A DNA stretch of 64,000 nt, taken from assembly GCF_018403265.1 (NCBI RefSeq), contig NZ_BOSI01000009.1, forward strand, positions 25,579-89,578. The letters run 5' to 3'. The notes beneath the pieces are model-generated. The model was not told the origin of the DNA. It saw only the letters and a program-made list of their open reading frames with translations, and searched no databases. The position numbers and the translations under genes are program-made. Below, in pieces: positions 8,255-17,144 of this stretch. The first letter of the stretch is position 1, and the number at the start of each line of letters is the position of its first letter. The stretch comes from Paenibacillus sp. J31TS4. GTDB taxonomy: Bacteria; Bacillota; Bacilli; Paenibacillales; NBRC-103111.

Positions 8255-9847
8255 CTATCCCTTCTCTTCCAGCCTGGCGCTCAGGCTGGCTTTGTCAATC
8301 TTGCCGGTGCCGGAGAGCGGCATGCTCTCCAGGAACACCACCCGGCGCGGATGCGCATAAGCCGGTCCCCGTTCGAGGAAGTACGCCTGTAGCTCCTTCT
8401 CGCTCAGCGACGAGCCCGGCCGCCGGACGACGAAGGCGGCGGGCGCCTTGCCCTTGGTCGGATGGGCCATGGCGACGACACATACGTCGTCGATCTCCGG
8501 ATGGCGGATGAGGACGTCCTCGATCTCCTTCGGATAGGCGTTCTCTCCGCCGATTATGATGAGATCGTCCTTGCGCCCTGCGATGTAGCCGTAGCCGTCT
8601 TCGTCGAACCGGGCGAGATCTCCGGTCTTCAGCCAGCCGTCCTCCGTGAAACGGGCCTTGGTTACCTCAGGCAGATTCCAGTAGCCGATGGCGACCCCCG
8701 GATTCCGGACCCAGAGCTCCCCGATCTCGCCGGGACCGAGCTCCCTCTCGGCGCCGTCCGTGCTGACGACCTTGACGTCACAGCCGGGGAGAGGCAGACC
8801 GGCGGCTCCCTGTCGGCGGATGCCCCACCGGGGGGAAACGAGCACCTGCGGGCCGCCCTCCGTCAGCCCGTACGCCTCCAGGACGTCGACCCCGTACCTC
8901 TCCTGCAGTTCTCGCATGAGCTCGGGCGGAACTTCCGACGAGCCGCAAATGAGGAACCGAAGTGACGACAGGTCGCGGCCCGGATGCTGCTTGTGGTGGG
9001 CCAGAATCATCTTGTACATCGCCGGCACGCCGGTTGTGTACGTTACCCGGTATGTCTCGACCGCCGCGATCACCTCCGCCGGGTCGAATCCCGGCAGGAT
9101 GACGAGCGTCGCCCCCAGGAGGAGACAAGGCTTAACCGCGTTGATCATCGCGTTCTTGTGATAGAGCGGCACCGAGACGAGCGCGACGTCGCTCTCCTCC
9201 AGCAGGAGCACCCTGCGGTTCGTCTCGGCGTTCCACCACTGGCCGCCGTGGGTCAGCATGCATCCTTTGGGTCTGCCGGTGGAGCCCGACGTGTATAGAA
9301 GGAAGCACAGATCGTCGTCCCGGACCGTTACCGATTCGGCGATCGGCTCCTGACCGGCGGCAAGCGCCTCGTACGGCACCTCATCCGGGTCGGGTCCGCC
9401 GGGAAACGGGTTCCCTTCGGGCTTCGATTCACTCGCGCCCTGGCTCTTCCCGACGACGAGCAGTGGTCCGCTGCGGGTCGGCCAGCTCAGCTCCCGCGCT
9501 GCCGCGAGAAGCGACTCGTGCGCCACCAGCAGCTTGGCCCCGCTGTCCGCCAGTATGTAGGACAGCGTTTCGGCATTCAGCTTGCGGTTCAGCGGCAGAG
9601 GCACGGCGCCGATCCTCATGAGGCCGAAGCACAGCTCCACGAACCGGTAGTCGTTCGGGAACAGGAGGGCGACCCGGTCGCCGAATTCGATCCCGAGCCG
9701 GCGGAACACGCCGCCCGCCACGTTCATCCGCTCCTCCAGCTCGCGGTAGGTGAGCGTCGCCTCGGGCGCCACGACCGCCGGTTTGTCCGGCAGGAGCCGG
9801 ACAGCCCGATGCGTCAAATCGCCAAAATTATTCGTTAACGGCTTCAC
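8255..9847 (-). CDS. Acyl-CoA synthetase (AMP-forming)
   Basis: 530 residues. Core motifs of the ANL superfamily are intact: LLYTSGSTGRPKGCMLTH (P-loop-like A3), EAYGLTEGGP (A5), GWLKTGDLARFDEDGYGYIAGRKDDLI (A7-A8) and the C-terminal catalytic Lys in GTGKIDKASL. It activates a carboxylic acid to the acyl-AMP and then the CoA thioester. It overlaps the upstream MDR gene by 4 bp (ATGA). This is the committing step for the imported substrate in the operon; the chain type cannot be read from sequence alone. Confidence 0.9.
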   Translation of the reverse strand: MKPLTNNFGDLTHRAVRLLPDKPAVVAPEATLTYRELEERMNVAGGVFRRLGIEFGDRVALLFPNDYRFVELCFGLMRIGAVPLPLNRKLNAETLSYILADSGAKLLVAHESLLAAARELSWPTRSGPLLVVGKSQGASESKPEGNPFPGGPDPDEVPYEALAAGQEPIAESVTVRDDDLCFLLYTSGSTGRPKGCMLTHGGQWWNAETNRRVLLLEESDVALVSVPLYHKNAMINAVKPCLLLGATLVILPGFDPAEVIAAVETYRVTYTTGVPAMYKMILAHHKQHPGRDLSSLRFLICGSSEVPPELMRELQERYGVDVLEAYGLTEGGPQVLVSPRWGIRRQGAAGLPLPGCDVKVVSTDGAERELGPGEIGELWVRNPGVAIGYWNLPEVTKARFTEDGWLKTGDLARFDEDGYGYIAGRKDDLIIIGGENAYPKEIEDVLIRHPEIDDVCVVAMAHPTKGKAPAAFVVRRPGSSLSEKELQAYFLERGPAYAHPRRVVFLESMPLSGTGKIDKASLSARLEEKG

Positions 9848-10821
9848 GGCGTAATGATCACCTTGCCGAACAGCTCCCGCTCCTCGATAATGCGGTGCGC
9901 TTCGCGAATGTCCTCGAGCGGCAGCACCCGGTCGATGACCGGAACGAGCTGCTTGGTGCTGACGAGCTCGACCAGCTTCTCAAGGTCGGTCCGCTCCCAG
10001 GCGTTCGAGCCGAGAATGCTGATTTCACGCGTCCAGACATAACGCAGGTCGGTCACGGCGTCAAAGCCGGTCGTCGCGCCGCAAGTGAGAATCCGGCCGC
10101 CGACCTTGGTCGCCCGAATGCTCTTCGGCCACGTCTCCTTGCCGGTGTAATCGACGATGACATCCGCGCCGCGCTTGCCCGTGATGCGCCACGTTTCCCG
10201 CGAAAAATCGTCCGTCGAGTAATTGATGACGTGGTCCGCACCCAGCTCTCTCAGCTTCTCGAGCTTACTCTCAGAACTGGCCGCCGCGATGACGACCGCG
10301 CCGACGGATTTGGCGATCTGGACGGCAGCCGTACCTACGCCTCCGCTCGCGCCGAGGATGAGGATCGTCTCGCCGGCTTGGAGCTGTCCCCGCGTGATGA
10401 GCATCCGCCAGGCCGTCCCGTAGGCGATCGGCAGCGCCGCCGCATCTTCGTAGGAGAGCGCGTCCGGCAGCGGAATGCAGTTGGCAGCCGGCACGCTTGC
10501 GTATTCCGCCAGCCCCCCTCTCAGATCCTCGCCGAGCGCTTGGCCGTGTACGAGCGGGTCCACCAGCACCCGGTCCCCGACCGCCACACTGGTGACGCCC
10601 GGCGCCACCTGAACGACTTCCCCTGCGATGTCACCGCCCGAGATATGCGGAAGCTCCAGCGTCCGGCCCGGTATGCCTCTGCGGACGAATATATCGAGGT
10701 GGTTCAGGCCCACCGCCTTGACAGCAAGCAGCACCTCTCCCTCCTGAAGCTCTGGTGTCGGGTACTCCCCGATCACCACCTTGCTGCGGTCTCCATGCTC
10801 TACGATCAAAGCTGCTCTCAT
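9844..10821 (-). CDS. Medium-chain (quinone oxidoreductase-like) reductase
   Basis: 325 residues of the zinc-type alcohol dehydrogenase superfamily. GroES-like N-terminal half (AVKAVGLNHLDIFVRRG) and Rossmann half with ILGASGGVGTAAVQIAK at about 151-167. The structural-zinc cysteine cluster is missing, and the catalytic GHE motif reads GGD, so it is more likely a zinc-free NADPH:quinone or enoyl reductase than an alcohol dehydrogenase. It is the second gene of the operon, 32 bp after the VOC gene, and overlaps the acyl-CoA synthetase start. Confidence 0.83.
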   Translation of the reverse strand: MRAALIVEHGDRSKVVIGEYPTPELQEGEVLLAVKAVGLNHLDIFVRRGIPGRTLELPHISGGDIAGEVVQVAPGVTSVAVGDRVLVDPLVHGQALGEDLRGGLAEYASVPAANCIPLPDALSYEDAAALPIAYGTAWRMLITRGQLQAGETILILGASGGVGTAAVQIAKSVGAVVIAAASSESKLEKLRELGADHVINYSTDDFSRETWRITGKRGADVIVDYTGKETWPKSIRATKVGGRILTCGATTGFDAVTDLRYVWTREISILGSNAWERTDLEKLVELVSTKQLVPVIDRVLPLEDIREAHRIIEERELFGKVIITP

Positions 10822-10853
10822 CTTGTTCGCACTCCTTTTGCTATGTAATAAAT

Positions 10854-11663
10854 TTAGATGAATTCATAAATGCCGCCGGATACCTCGTGCCGGCTCTTCT
10901 CCCCGGCGCCGGCAAGCCGGACGAGGAACGGCCCCTCGCCGTGCCGGTTCAGCGCGTCGGCAACCTGGCCCGTGCCAGCTGGCGAGCAGAACAGCAGCTC
11001 TCCGCCCGGGAGGGCCAGCGTCCGGCAGTGGGCCCGGAGGGACGGATCCGCGGCAGGCACTCCGGCCTGCAAACCGAACAGCCGCGCCCACTCCTCCGCC
11101 GTCTCGCCAGCGTCTCTCACCGCGAACGCCACCTGTGTCAGCTTCAGCTCGCCAGCGAGGTGTGGCGCTTGTTCCGCCTCCCGGTTCAAGCGACCAAGGC
11201 GCTCCTCGTCGCTCTCCCCCCATTGAATAACGAAGGGCAGAGGCGGGCCGTGCCCGTCCGGCCATTCGAGGAACAGCATCGACCAGGCGAGCAGCGAGCC
11301 GTCGGCCCGTCTGCGGCTTCCCGGGAAAGGACCGGTCACCCGAAGTCTTTGCGAGCGGAAGCGCTCCGCCTCCTCCTCAATCCGGTCGGTCCGAAGCGCA
11401 AGCCGGGCGAACTTCTCCCCACTCGGCAGCTCATCGACCGTCTGCCGGACCAGATCGTTGTCTCTTGTCTTGGCCGCCAGCGCAGGATGCCTCACGCCCA
11501 GCAGCTCCAGATAGCTGAGACCGAAATAGCTCAGCTCGTTGTACGTACCCCAACGCTCATGCTCGCCCCCCGGCCGGACGGCGAGGCCGATCCCGCGCAG
11601 CTGTTCCGCCGTCTCCTCGGGACGCCATACGATATGAACCAAATGATCGAACCGGAAAGCCAA
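10854..11663 (-). CDS. Glyoxalase-like (VOC) domain protein
   Basis: 269 residues with two VOC-like halves: an N-terminal FRFDHLVHIVWRPEETAEQLR module and a C-terminal LKLTQVAFAVRDAGETAEEWARLFG module. This fits the glyoxalase-like domain proteins (PF13468 type), usually metal-dependent lyases, isomerases or dioxygenases. The start is a TTG at 11663, eight bases after AAGGAGGA; there is no ATG alternative with a ribosome site. It is the promoter-proximal gene of the eleven-gene operon. Reaction unknown. Confidence 0.78.
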   Translation of the reverse strand: MAFRFDHLVHIVWRPEETAEQLRGIGLAVRPGGEHERWGTYNELSYFGLSYLELLGVRHPALAAKTRDNDLVRQTVDELPSGEKFARLALRTDRIEEEAERFRSQRLRVTGPFPGSRRRADGSLLAWSMLFLEWPDGHGPPLPFVIQWGESDEERLGRLNREAEQAPHLAGELKLTQVAFAVRDAGETAEEWARLFGLQAGVPAADPSLRAHCRTLALPGGELLFCSPAGTGQVADALNRHGEGPFLVRLAGAGEKSRHEVSGGIYEFI

Positions 11664-11784
11664 CGGCAGTCCTCCTTCCTCTCGTTTCCGTGTTGTCGGG
11701 CTGGCCGGGACGGCGGTCCCGGCGCTCGCTCGTTCGCTTTGCCACAGACAAGCTGGAAAGCGTTATCTTACTTACTTTTTGTTC

Positions 11785-11813
11785 ATCATACGGGTGGATT
11801 CTGATTTTGTCAA
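11785..11813 (-). promoter_or_regulatory. Sigma-A promoter of the catabolic operon
   Basis: On the minus strand TTGACA (11808-11813), a 17-bp spacer and TATGAT (11785-11790): a near-consensus housekeeping promoter about 120 bp ahead of the TTG start. The leader between them contains GTAAGTAAGATAACGC just after the expected start site, a possible operator. No regulator gene is adjacent. Confidence 0.8.
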
Positions 11814-11873
11814 TAATTCTTATGCGTTTTGTCGGATTAAAGGGTTGATAGGATCATGACCCTTCCAAGGATA

Positions 11874-11922
11874 CCCAAAAACAAAGCAACCGCCTTCCGG
11901 TTGAGTACCGGAAAACGGTTGC
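11874..11922 (-). terminator. Intrinsic terminator after anti-sigma gene
   Basis: Minus-strand hairpin with arms GCAACCG/CGGTTGC and TTCCGGT/ACCGGAA (AA/CC internal bulge), followed by TTTGTTTTTGG. It ends the sigma/anti-sigma operon. Confidence 0.82.
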
Positions 11923-12003
11923 CTTAGATGGCTTTTCAACTTTCAACATGACGGGGATAGGACAAGGGGGCTTAGAACCGCTCAAGAACATGCAGGGGGC
12001 CCC

Positions 12004-12816
12004 CTACTTCAAATGATTGGCGACCCGGATGGCGTCCTCCTGGCTGATCTTGCCGTATACCTTGATGACCGATTCCTTGCCGAGCAGGATGAGGAACTGG
12101 ATGCCGTTCGCCTTGTTGCTGATCAGCTTGCCCTTGATGCCGAGCGCTTCCACTTCGCTGACCGTATCGTTCTCCTCGTCGATTCCCATGGACATGATCG
12201 TATTCGGCTCGAGCAGGTTCTGCTCCACCAGATAAAACTCTCCCGTCGGTTTCTTGTACGTGATCGAAGCCTGCATCGCCCGCCCTTCTTCGTCCACGGA
12301 CAGCTGGATGTTATCCTGCGTATAGCCGTCCAGCACGAGCTGAGGCTCCAACATCGGGAACAAGGTCCGGCGTTTCGCCTCCTCCATGCTTACCTTCATG
12401 TCACCTTTTTTGACCAGTCCGCCCGTTCCCGGAGCGTTCGGATACTTCGGCTTGTTCTCCGAGGCGGTATCGGGCGGCGGTGCAGTCTTGGCTCCCGACG
12501 TATCCTGGTCTCCCTCCCGGTTGATAAAGGTCAGCACAGTGCCCTTCCAGGACTCGACGATCTGGTTGAGCGGCTGGAACGCCTTAGTGATAACCGGCGA
12601 ACCGAACACGACGGAGCCGATCAGGAGGGAAGCGACCGCCGTCGCGATGAGCTGCCATCTCCGCCGGCGGTCTCTCCGCCGCTTGGCACGCGCCATCTTC
12701 TCCCGCATCCGCTGCCAGGATGCGTCGGGGTTCGGAATCTCGATGCGCGCATACGATTCCTCCAGCCCTTCCTCCCAGGCCTCATCGAACAACTGGTCGA
12801 ATTTGTTTTGGTCCAT
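12004..12816 (-). CDS. Membrane-anchored putative anti-sigma factor
   Basis: 270 residues from the ATG at 12816, which overlaps the sigma-gene stop codon (TGATG). Acidic N-terminal cytoplasmic part (FDQLFDEAWEEGLEES), a very basic stretch (AKRRRDRRRRWQ) and one membrane helix at about residues 58-78 (ATAVASLLIGSVVFG). The extracytoplasmic part carries a DUF4367-like sensor domain near the end (QFLILLGKESVIKVYG). The layout and overlap fit a transmembrane anti-sigma factor for the upstream sigma gene; there is no HxxxCxxC zinc motif, so it is not a ZAS-type. Function inferred from context. Confidence 0.72.
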   Translation of the reverse strand: MDQNKFDQLFDEAWEEGLEESYARIEIPNPDASWQRMREKMARAKRRRDRRRRWQLIATAVASLLIGSVVFGSPVITKAFQPLNQIVESWKGTVLTFINREGDQDTSGAKTAPPPDTASENKPKYPNAPGTGGLVKKGDMKVSMEEAKRRTLFPMLEPQLVLDGYTQDNIQLSVDEEGRAMQASITYKKPTGEFYLVEQNLLEPNTIMSMGIDEENDTVSEVEALGIKGKLISNKANGIQFLILLGKESVIKVYGKISQEDAIRVANHLK

Positions 12817-13385
12817 CAGCGGATACCCCAATCTTCCTGCAGTTTTTGTTTGACCGCTTCTCTGGCGCGATACAGCTTCTGCCGCACCATACCCTCGGTC
12901 ATACTCATCGCCTCGGCCATTTCCCGGTAGGACAGCTGATGAATCCATCGCATCTCCAGCAGCTGCCGGTATTCCGGCTTCAGACGGTCGACATACTGCA
13001 CGACAGCCTCCTTCAGAAGCTTGGCCTCCACTTCCTGTTCAAGCGGGACAGTTCCCGAGTGGGAAGCTTCTGTATATACAAAGACAGCATCAAAATCCAG
13101 TTCGTCACGGTTTCTCTTCCATTTTTTCACATAATTCAGCGCCGAATTCCGGGCGATCGTCTTAAGCCAGCCTTCCAGCTTCTCCATATCGGCCACTTGG
13201 CTGGCTTTCGTAATGGCCCTCAGGAACGAGTCCTGAATGATATCCTCGACCGCGGCATGATCCTTGATGATAAAAAAAACGACTGGGTAGACCAGCCGGT
13301 AATACTCCCGGTACACTTCCTGCTGCAGCGCTTCGGGCAAGGAAGGAAAGTCATTCGTCAATATGAGAATCAGATGTTTCGGCAT
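12816..13385 (-). CDS. ECF-family RNA polymerase sigma factor
   Basis: 189 residues from the ATG at 13385 (GGAGG seven bases upstream); a start five codons earlier has no ribosome site. Region 2 (VEDIIQDSFLRAITKA, then LEGWLKTIARNSALNYVKKW) and region 4 helix-turn-helix (LSYREMAEAMSMTEGMVRQKLYRAREAVKQKL) are complete. It directs polymerase to an unknown stimulus regulon and is coupled to the downstream anti-sigma gene by a one-base stop/start overlap. The signal is not evident. Confidence 0.88.
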   Translation of the reverse strand: MPKHLILILTNDFPSLPEALQQEVYREYYRLVYPVVFFIIKDHAAVEDIIQDSFLRAITKASQVADMEKLEGWLKTIARNSALNYVKKWKRNRDELDFDAVFVYTEASHSGTVPLEQEVEAKLLKEAVVQYVDRLKPEYRQLLEMRWIHQLSYREMAEAMSMTEGMVRQKLYRAREAVKQKLQEDWGIR

Positions 13386-13469
13386 AAATTCCTCCAACAC
13401 TTGGGCGAATCGCTTCCGCTAGTTCAACGGCCGGCTGCGGCGGCAGACGCGCGAAAAAGCTTTCTTCTA

Positions 13470-14567
13470 TTATACATGACAAAATGTGGAGGATGTCCAT
13501 TTGTTTTCCAGCCAGCGGGCCAGGAAGCGCATCGCTTCACGCTCCGCCTCCCTGCTGAATGCATGCGCTTCGCCCCCGAACAGCAAGGCCGTGCAGTCCC
13601 GCCCCTCAGCCGCAAGCGCATCGGCGAGCAGCCCCGCCTGACGGGGGCTGACGTTCGCGTCGGCCGTGCCGTGCAGTATCAGCACCGGCGGCTGGATCCG
13701 GCCCGCCCAAGCGACGGGTGACCGGTCGAGATAGGCGTCCGGGTCTTTCTTCGGATGGCCGACGACACGCTTCAGCATGCGCCTCATGTCGACGCGCTCT
13801 TCGTACGTCTCGAGCAGGTCGCTGACGCCGCTCCAGACGACGACAGGTCCCGCGTCGGGGCAGTCGCGGGCCGCTTGAAGCGCATTGACGGCTCCCCGGG
13901 AGAAGCCGACGAGCGCCACCGGGCGCGGGAGCACTTCGGGCTGGGAGCGCAAAAGCGCGATGGCGGCGCAGACGTCCTGCGTATCGTCGCCGCCGAACTG
14001 GTCGCGGCCCTCGCCGCCGTCGTTGCCGCGGTAGAACGGCGCAAAGACGGCGTAGCCGAGCTTGGCGAGCGCGGCGAGCCGGGGGAGGCGGACCATGCCG
14101 ACGCGGCCGATGCCCCCGCGGCAGTAGACCAGCCCCGGGCAGCGCTCCGGCTTCCGCGGCAGGACGAGGTAGCCCTTCACTCGCAGCCCCTGGCTCAGGT
14201 ACGTCACCTTGTAGGCGGTGACGAACCGGACCGGATGCTCAAGGCGGACCTTCTCGACGATGTCGCCGTCCCGTGGGAACAGAGGCTCCCGCATCTCGAC
14301 GAGCTCGCCGGTGAGAGGCTGCGCCTTGTCGATAGGCAGCGGGTCCTCCTCCTCGGCCTGCTCGACTGCCGTCTCTTCCGTATCGTCCGCAGCCTCCTCT
14401 TCCGCATCGTCTGCCTGCAGGCCCTCTGCATGTGCCGCTACCCGGCGCTCTTCCCCTGCCTGCGGAAGCTCGTTTCCTGCCTGCGACCGTTCCCCGTTCT
14501 CTGCGATTCCCGGGTACTCCCTTGCCTCCCTGCCGACCTCTTCCTGCGTTTGCACGCTGTCCGCCAT
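13470..14567 (-). CDS. Alpha/beta hydrolase (S9/DLH-like) with acidic N-terminus
   Basis: About 365 residues from the ATG at 14567, which has GGAGG at eight bases. The first ~75 residues are Glu/Asp/Ala-rich low complexity. The hydrolase domain then shows CRGGIGRVG (oxyanion region), nucleophile elbow GFSRGA, acid in HGTADANVSP and catalytic His in GEAHAFSREAE. This fits dienelactone hydrolase or acylaminoacyl-peptidase-like serine hydrolases in the cytoplasm. The acidic tail is unusual for the family and may be a linker or a metal- or polycation-binding tail. Substrate unknown. Confidence 0.8.
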   Translation of the reverse strand: MADSVQTQEEVGREAREYPGIAENGERSQAGNELPQAGEERRVAAHAEGLQADDAEEEAADDTEETAVEQAEEEDPLPIDKAQPLTGELVEMREPLFPRDGDIVEKVRLEHPVRFVTAYKVTYLSQGLRVKGYLVLPRKPERCPGLVYCRGGIGRVGMVRLPRLAALAKLGYAVFAPFYRGNDGGEGRDQFGGDDTQDVCAAIALLRSQPEVLPRPVALVGFSRGAVNALQAARDCPDAGPVVVWSGVSDLLETYEERVDMRRMLKRVVGHPKKDPDAYLDRSPVAWAGRIQPPVLILHGTADANVSPRQAGLLADALAAEGRDCTALLFGGEAHAFSREAEREAMRFLARWLENKWTSSTFCHV

Positions 14568-14714
14568 GCTACCCGCCTCCGTCTCGTTCTCATGTCTTTC
14601 GATCTCTCTATCTTTACCCCTTTCGCTTCCGGCAACCCCGCGTTTTTGACAGTGGCGACGCCAATGGGGTAGACTGATGGTTAAGTAAATCGCTAGTGGA
14701 AAGGGCTGAATGGA

Positions 14715-14975
14715 ATGAATCCTAGTTTTGACGAACAATTTCAAGGGCTTCTAGAGAAATACTGCGAATTGATTACAGGCAGCAACGATCCCGAGATGAT
14801 CGAAAAAATAAAAATTTGGTCCATTTACAACCATATACATAAATCGATGCCTGCCCTGACCAGTCACTGGAACCAAAGCCATCCGGACAGCAAGGCCGAT
14901 ATCCGCAAGCTGTTCGAAGAAGTACGCGATCTGAACCAAAAGCTGACGAACAAATCGAACTCGTACAAATTTTAA
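14715..14975 (+). CDS. DUF2573 family protein (YusU-like)
   Basis: 86 residues, soluble, mostly helical. The sequence (FQGLLEKYCELITG, VWSIYNHIHKSMPALTSHWN-like pattern, RDLNQKLTNK) matches the small DUF2573 family typified by B. subtilis YusU, found only in Bacilli. Function unknown. Start follows AAAGGGCTGAATGGA. It is divergent from the hydrolase gene. Confidence 0.78.
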   Translation: MNPSFDEQFQGLLEKYCELITGSNDPEMIEKIKIWSIYNHIHKSMPALTSHWNQSHPDSKADIRKLFEEVRDLNQKLTNKSNSYKF

Positions 14976-15017
14976 CATACCTGGTGCGGGTGGGAAGCAT
15001 TGCTTCCATAAAGAATA

Positions 15018-15055
15018 GGGAGGGCCCAGTGCAGCCTAGTGCACAGGGTCCTCCC
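15018..15055 (+). terminator. Terminator-like hairpin
   Basis: GGGAGGGCCC...AGGGTCCTCCC inverted repeat with an inner AGTGCA/TGCAC helix lies 40 bp after the DUF2573 stop. Only a weak U-tract (TTCGCGTTTC) follows, so termination may be inefficient. Confidence 0.55.
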
Positions 15056-15157
15056 TTCGCGTTTCCCGGAAATCTCGCTTAATCTGTTTATTTGTCGTAG
15101 CGCTGTCGCCACCTTACCTATACCCTACCTGGTTTGGACAGAGAGGCTCCTTGTGAT

Positions 15158-15192
15158 AGAAAAGAAGCAGCCGGCAAATGTTTGCCGGCTGC
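15158..15192 (-). terminator. Intrinsic terminator
   Basis: Perfect 12-bp stem GCAGCCGGCAAA/TTTGCCGGCTGC (15167-15192), followed on the minus strand by TTCTTTTCT. It ends the dihydrofolate reductase-family gene. Confidence 0.85.
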
Positions 15193-15250
15193 ATCTTGTG
15201 CTCGTATGCATTTGTCTGGCAGTGCCAAGCCGCCGTGATCAGCCGAGCAG

Positions 15251-15802
15251 TTAACGAACGGGCGTGTAGCGGAGCGCCACGACGCCGGAGCCGAAGGGTT
15301 TGGTCTCGGTCAGCTTCAGATTCAGGCGATCACGAACTCCCCCCAATAATTGGGGGCCGCGTCCGGCAACGATTGGCTGTACCAGGAAATGATACTCATC
15401 CACCAAGCCTAGTTGTGCCAGGGTGGAACCGAGGCCGGGGCCGCCGTTAACGACTAGACTCTTCCCTTCTGCCGTAAGCCGTGGCACCTCCTCGGAAACA
15501 GGCCCCTTCAACAAGAAAGAGTTCTGCCACGACACGTGATTCAGCGTCCGCGAGAAGACGTACTTGGGTTTCCGATCGAGCTTGCGTGCGAAGTCGACCA
15601 AGAATGGAGGTCCGTCGCCGCTGCTGGCAATGGCTGGCCAAGCGCTTTCCATCAGCTGGTAGATTTTACGTCCGAAAAGCAGACCGTCGGACTGGTCCAT
15701 CAGGTCCGCCGTATACTGGTGGAGCTCCTCATCCGCAATCACCTGCGTGTGGTCACAGCAACCGTCCAGTGTCACATTCATCATCAGGATTACACGTCCC
15801 AT
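15251..15802 (-). CDS. Dihydrofolate reductase family (RibD C-terminal-like) protein
   Basis: 183 residues. MGRVILMMNVTLDGCCD is the usual opening of YyaP/YwjB-type RibD C-terminal domain proteins. The family's GLLFGRKIYQLM and PKYVFSRTLNHVSW blocks follow, then LVVNGGPGLGSTLAQLGLVDEYHFLVQPIVAGRG. A reductase with NADPH is implied by the fold, but these stand-alone proteins have no proven substrate. Related to the gene at 45666. Confidence 0.83.
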   Translation of the reverse strand: MGRVILMMNVTLDGCCDHTQVIADEELHQYTADLMDQSDGLLFGRKIYQLMESAWPAIASSGDGPPFLVDFARKLDRKPKYVFSRTLNHVSWQNSFLLKGPVSEEVPRLTAEGKSLVVNGGPGLGSTLAQLGLVDEYHFLVQPIVAGRGPQLLGGVRDRLNLKLTETKPFGSGVVALRYTPVR

Positions 15803-15875
15803 ATGCAGCCTCCTTTTGTCTGCATTTTATCATCCAAAAGCAGGCCCGTTTTCTCATGGATTGCTAATCTAAGCA

Positions 15876-16766
15876 CTAAGAAAAACATTTAAGGAGAGTT
15901 TCCGTATGTTCTGTCGCATATCTGTTATACATTCGGACTGCAACAAGATTCTGTTTCGGGATAACAGCTATATGGCAGCCAGTAGCGCCAAATGCCTCAA
16001 ATAAATCGTCACTGAAATACCATCCCATAAACCTACTGGCAGCATGACCAGTCGAAGTCCTTAGCCTCCCCAACAGTTCAAACACAGGTTCCGGGATGAC
16101 CCGCTGTCCGTTTACAACTCCGTTGTTCAGAAAAATATAGCCCCAGTAAGCAAGATCTTTTGCACTCATATACAAATTACGCTCATGGCCCTCATCAGAC
16201 TCTATTCTAACGGACGCGTATCCGTCACCAGCAGTAAAATCACATACCAATCTTTTTTTAGGTATAGCAGCCCATTCTGTGTTAGTAATTTGAAGCGGAT
16301 CAAGAATTTTCTCTGTTATCACTTGCGCAATTGTTTTTCCTGTAACTTTCTTAACGATTCTGGCTGCTAATCCTTCCCCTTCTACTTTTTCCGGTCCGAA
16401 AAACTTAGGCTTTGTTTTAGTCAGGACGTTTCTTATCGTAACCGTGCTTATTTCCTCAAATGGAACATCGTCAATGTAAGGATGAATTGGGGAATCAAGT
16501 TCGAGCCCTGCCTCTATAACAGCGAAAGCTAGAGCAAGTGCAATATGTGTTTTCCTAATCGAATAAACATTAAACTGAGAATCGGAAGTCACCGGGCATG
16601 CCCCTGACTTAGCATGATGGAATCCAGAATACCATTCCGTAACAATATGGTCGTTTTGAATAATAACAACGGCTGCCGCAGTTGCGTTAATTTCGCTTCG
16701 AGTTTGTTCAATGTGCGAAATTAGAGGTTCGAATGTTTCTGTTCTATTAAGGAATGGTAGATACAA
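15876..16766 (-). CDS. Beta-lactamase-family serine hydrolase
   Basis: 296 residues, no signal peptide. The class C/DD-peptidase nucleophile motif SxxK reads SIRK (about residue 70), followed by the long helix ALALAFAVIEAGLELDSPIHPYI. The usual 'LLTHTSG' block is altered to VLTKTKPKFFG. A C-terminal GATGCHIAVIPKQNLVAVR block holds the HxG-like strand. Probably a cytoplasmic esterase or peptidase homologue. The start is TTG at 16766, after AAGGGGG. The gene is visibly lower in GC than its flanks, which suggests transfer. Confidence 0.75.
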   Translation of the reverse strand: MYLPFLNRTETFEPLISHIEQTRSEINATAAAVVIIQNDHIVTEWYSGFHHAKSGACPVTSDSQFNVYSIRKTHIALALAFAVIEAGLELDSPIHPYIDDVPFEEISTVTIRNVLTKTKPKFFGPEKVEGEGLAARIVKKVTGKTIAQVITEKILDPLQITNTEWAAIPKKRLVCDFTAGDGYASVRIESDEGHERNLYMSAKDLAYWGYIFLNNGVVNGQRVIPEPVFELLGRLRTSTGHAASRFMGWYFSDDLFEAFGATGCHIAVIPKQNLVAVRMYNRYATEHTETLLKCFS

Positions 16767-16911
16767 CTTTTAACCCCCTTATGCATTAGTTGCTTACCTT
16801 ATACTAAAATACCATTTATTAACAATCAATCCTTAAAAACAAATGTTCTCATTTTCTTTCGGAAACGAAGCTCCTATATACGAGCAGCGAGCCGGCGCCT
16901 GCTCGAACCAC

Positions 16912-16948
16912 GCAAAAGAACCGCCCCTTCCGGGTGCGGTTCTTTTGC
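16912..16948. terminator. Bidirectional terminator-like hairpin
   Basis: 13-bp perfect arms GCAAAAGAACCGC/GCGGTTCTTTTGC. The 3' arm itself carries T-rich sequence in both directions. It lies in the 378-bp gap between the serine hydrolase start and the zinc metallopeptidase stop and would end the latter. I see no gene in the rest of that gap. Confidence 0.72.
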
Positions 16949-17144
16949 TTGCTCGACGTAGCGCGTTCCTTCGGTCTTCCGGCTGCGGATCTATTGCGAT
17001 GGCCTCCCACTCTGCGCCTCGGACGCCTCCAGGCTTCGGCCCACCGGCTTCCGATTGCGCGGACCTCCGCATCGGGTGCAAACGGCCTATGCCCTGCCGG
17101 CTTCCCGCTTGTCCCGCAAAGTGCTACCCTACGGCAGAGCGGGG

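Noticed and set aside
12816..12948. Longer N-terminus for the anti-sigma factor
   Set aside because: The extra 44 residues lie inside the sigma gene in another frame; the ATG at 12816 overlaps the sigma stop in a typical coupled arrangement.
16833..17144. Short frames in the gap before the zinc metallopeptidase
   Set aside because: No ribosome sites, biased composition, and a terminator hairpin in the middle.
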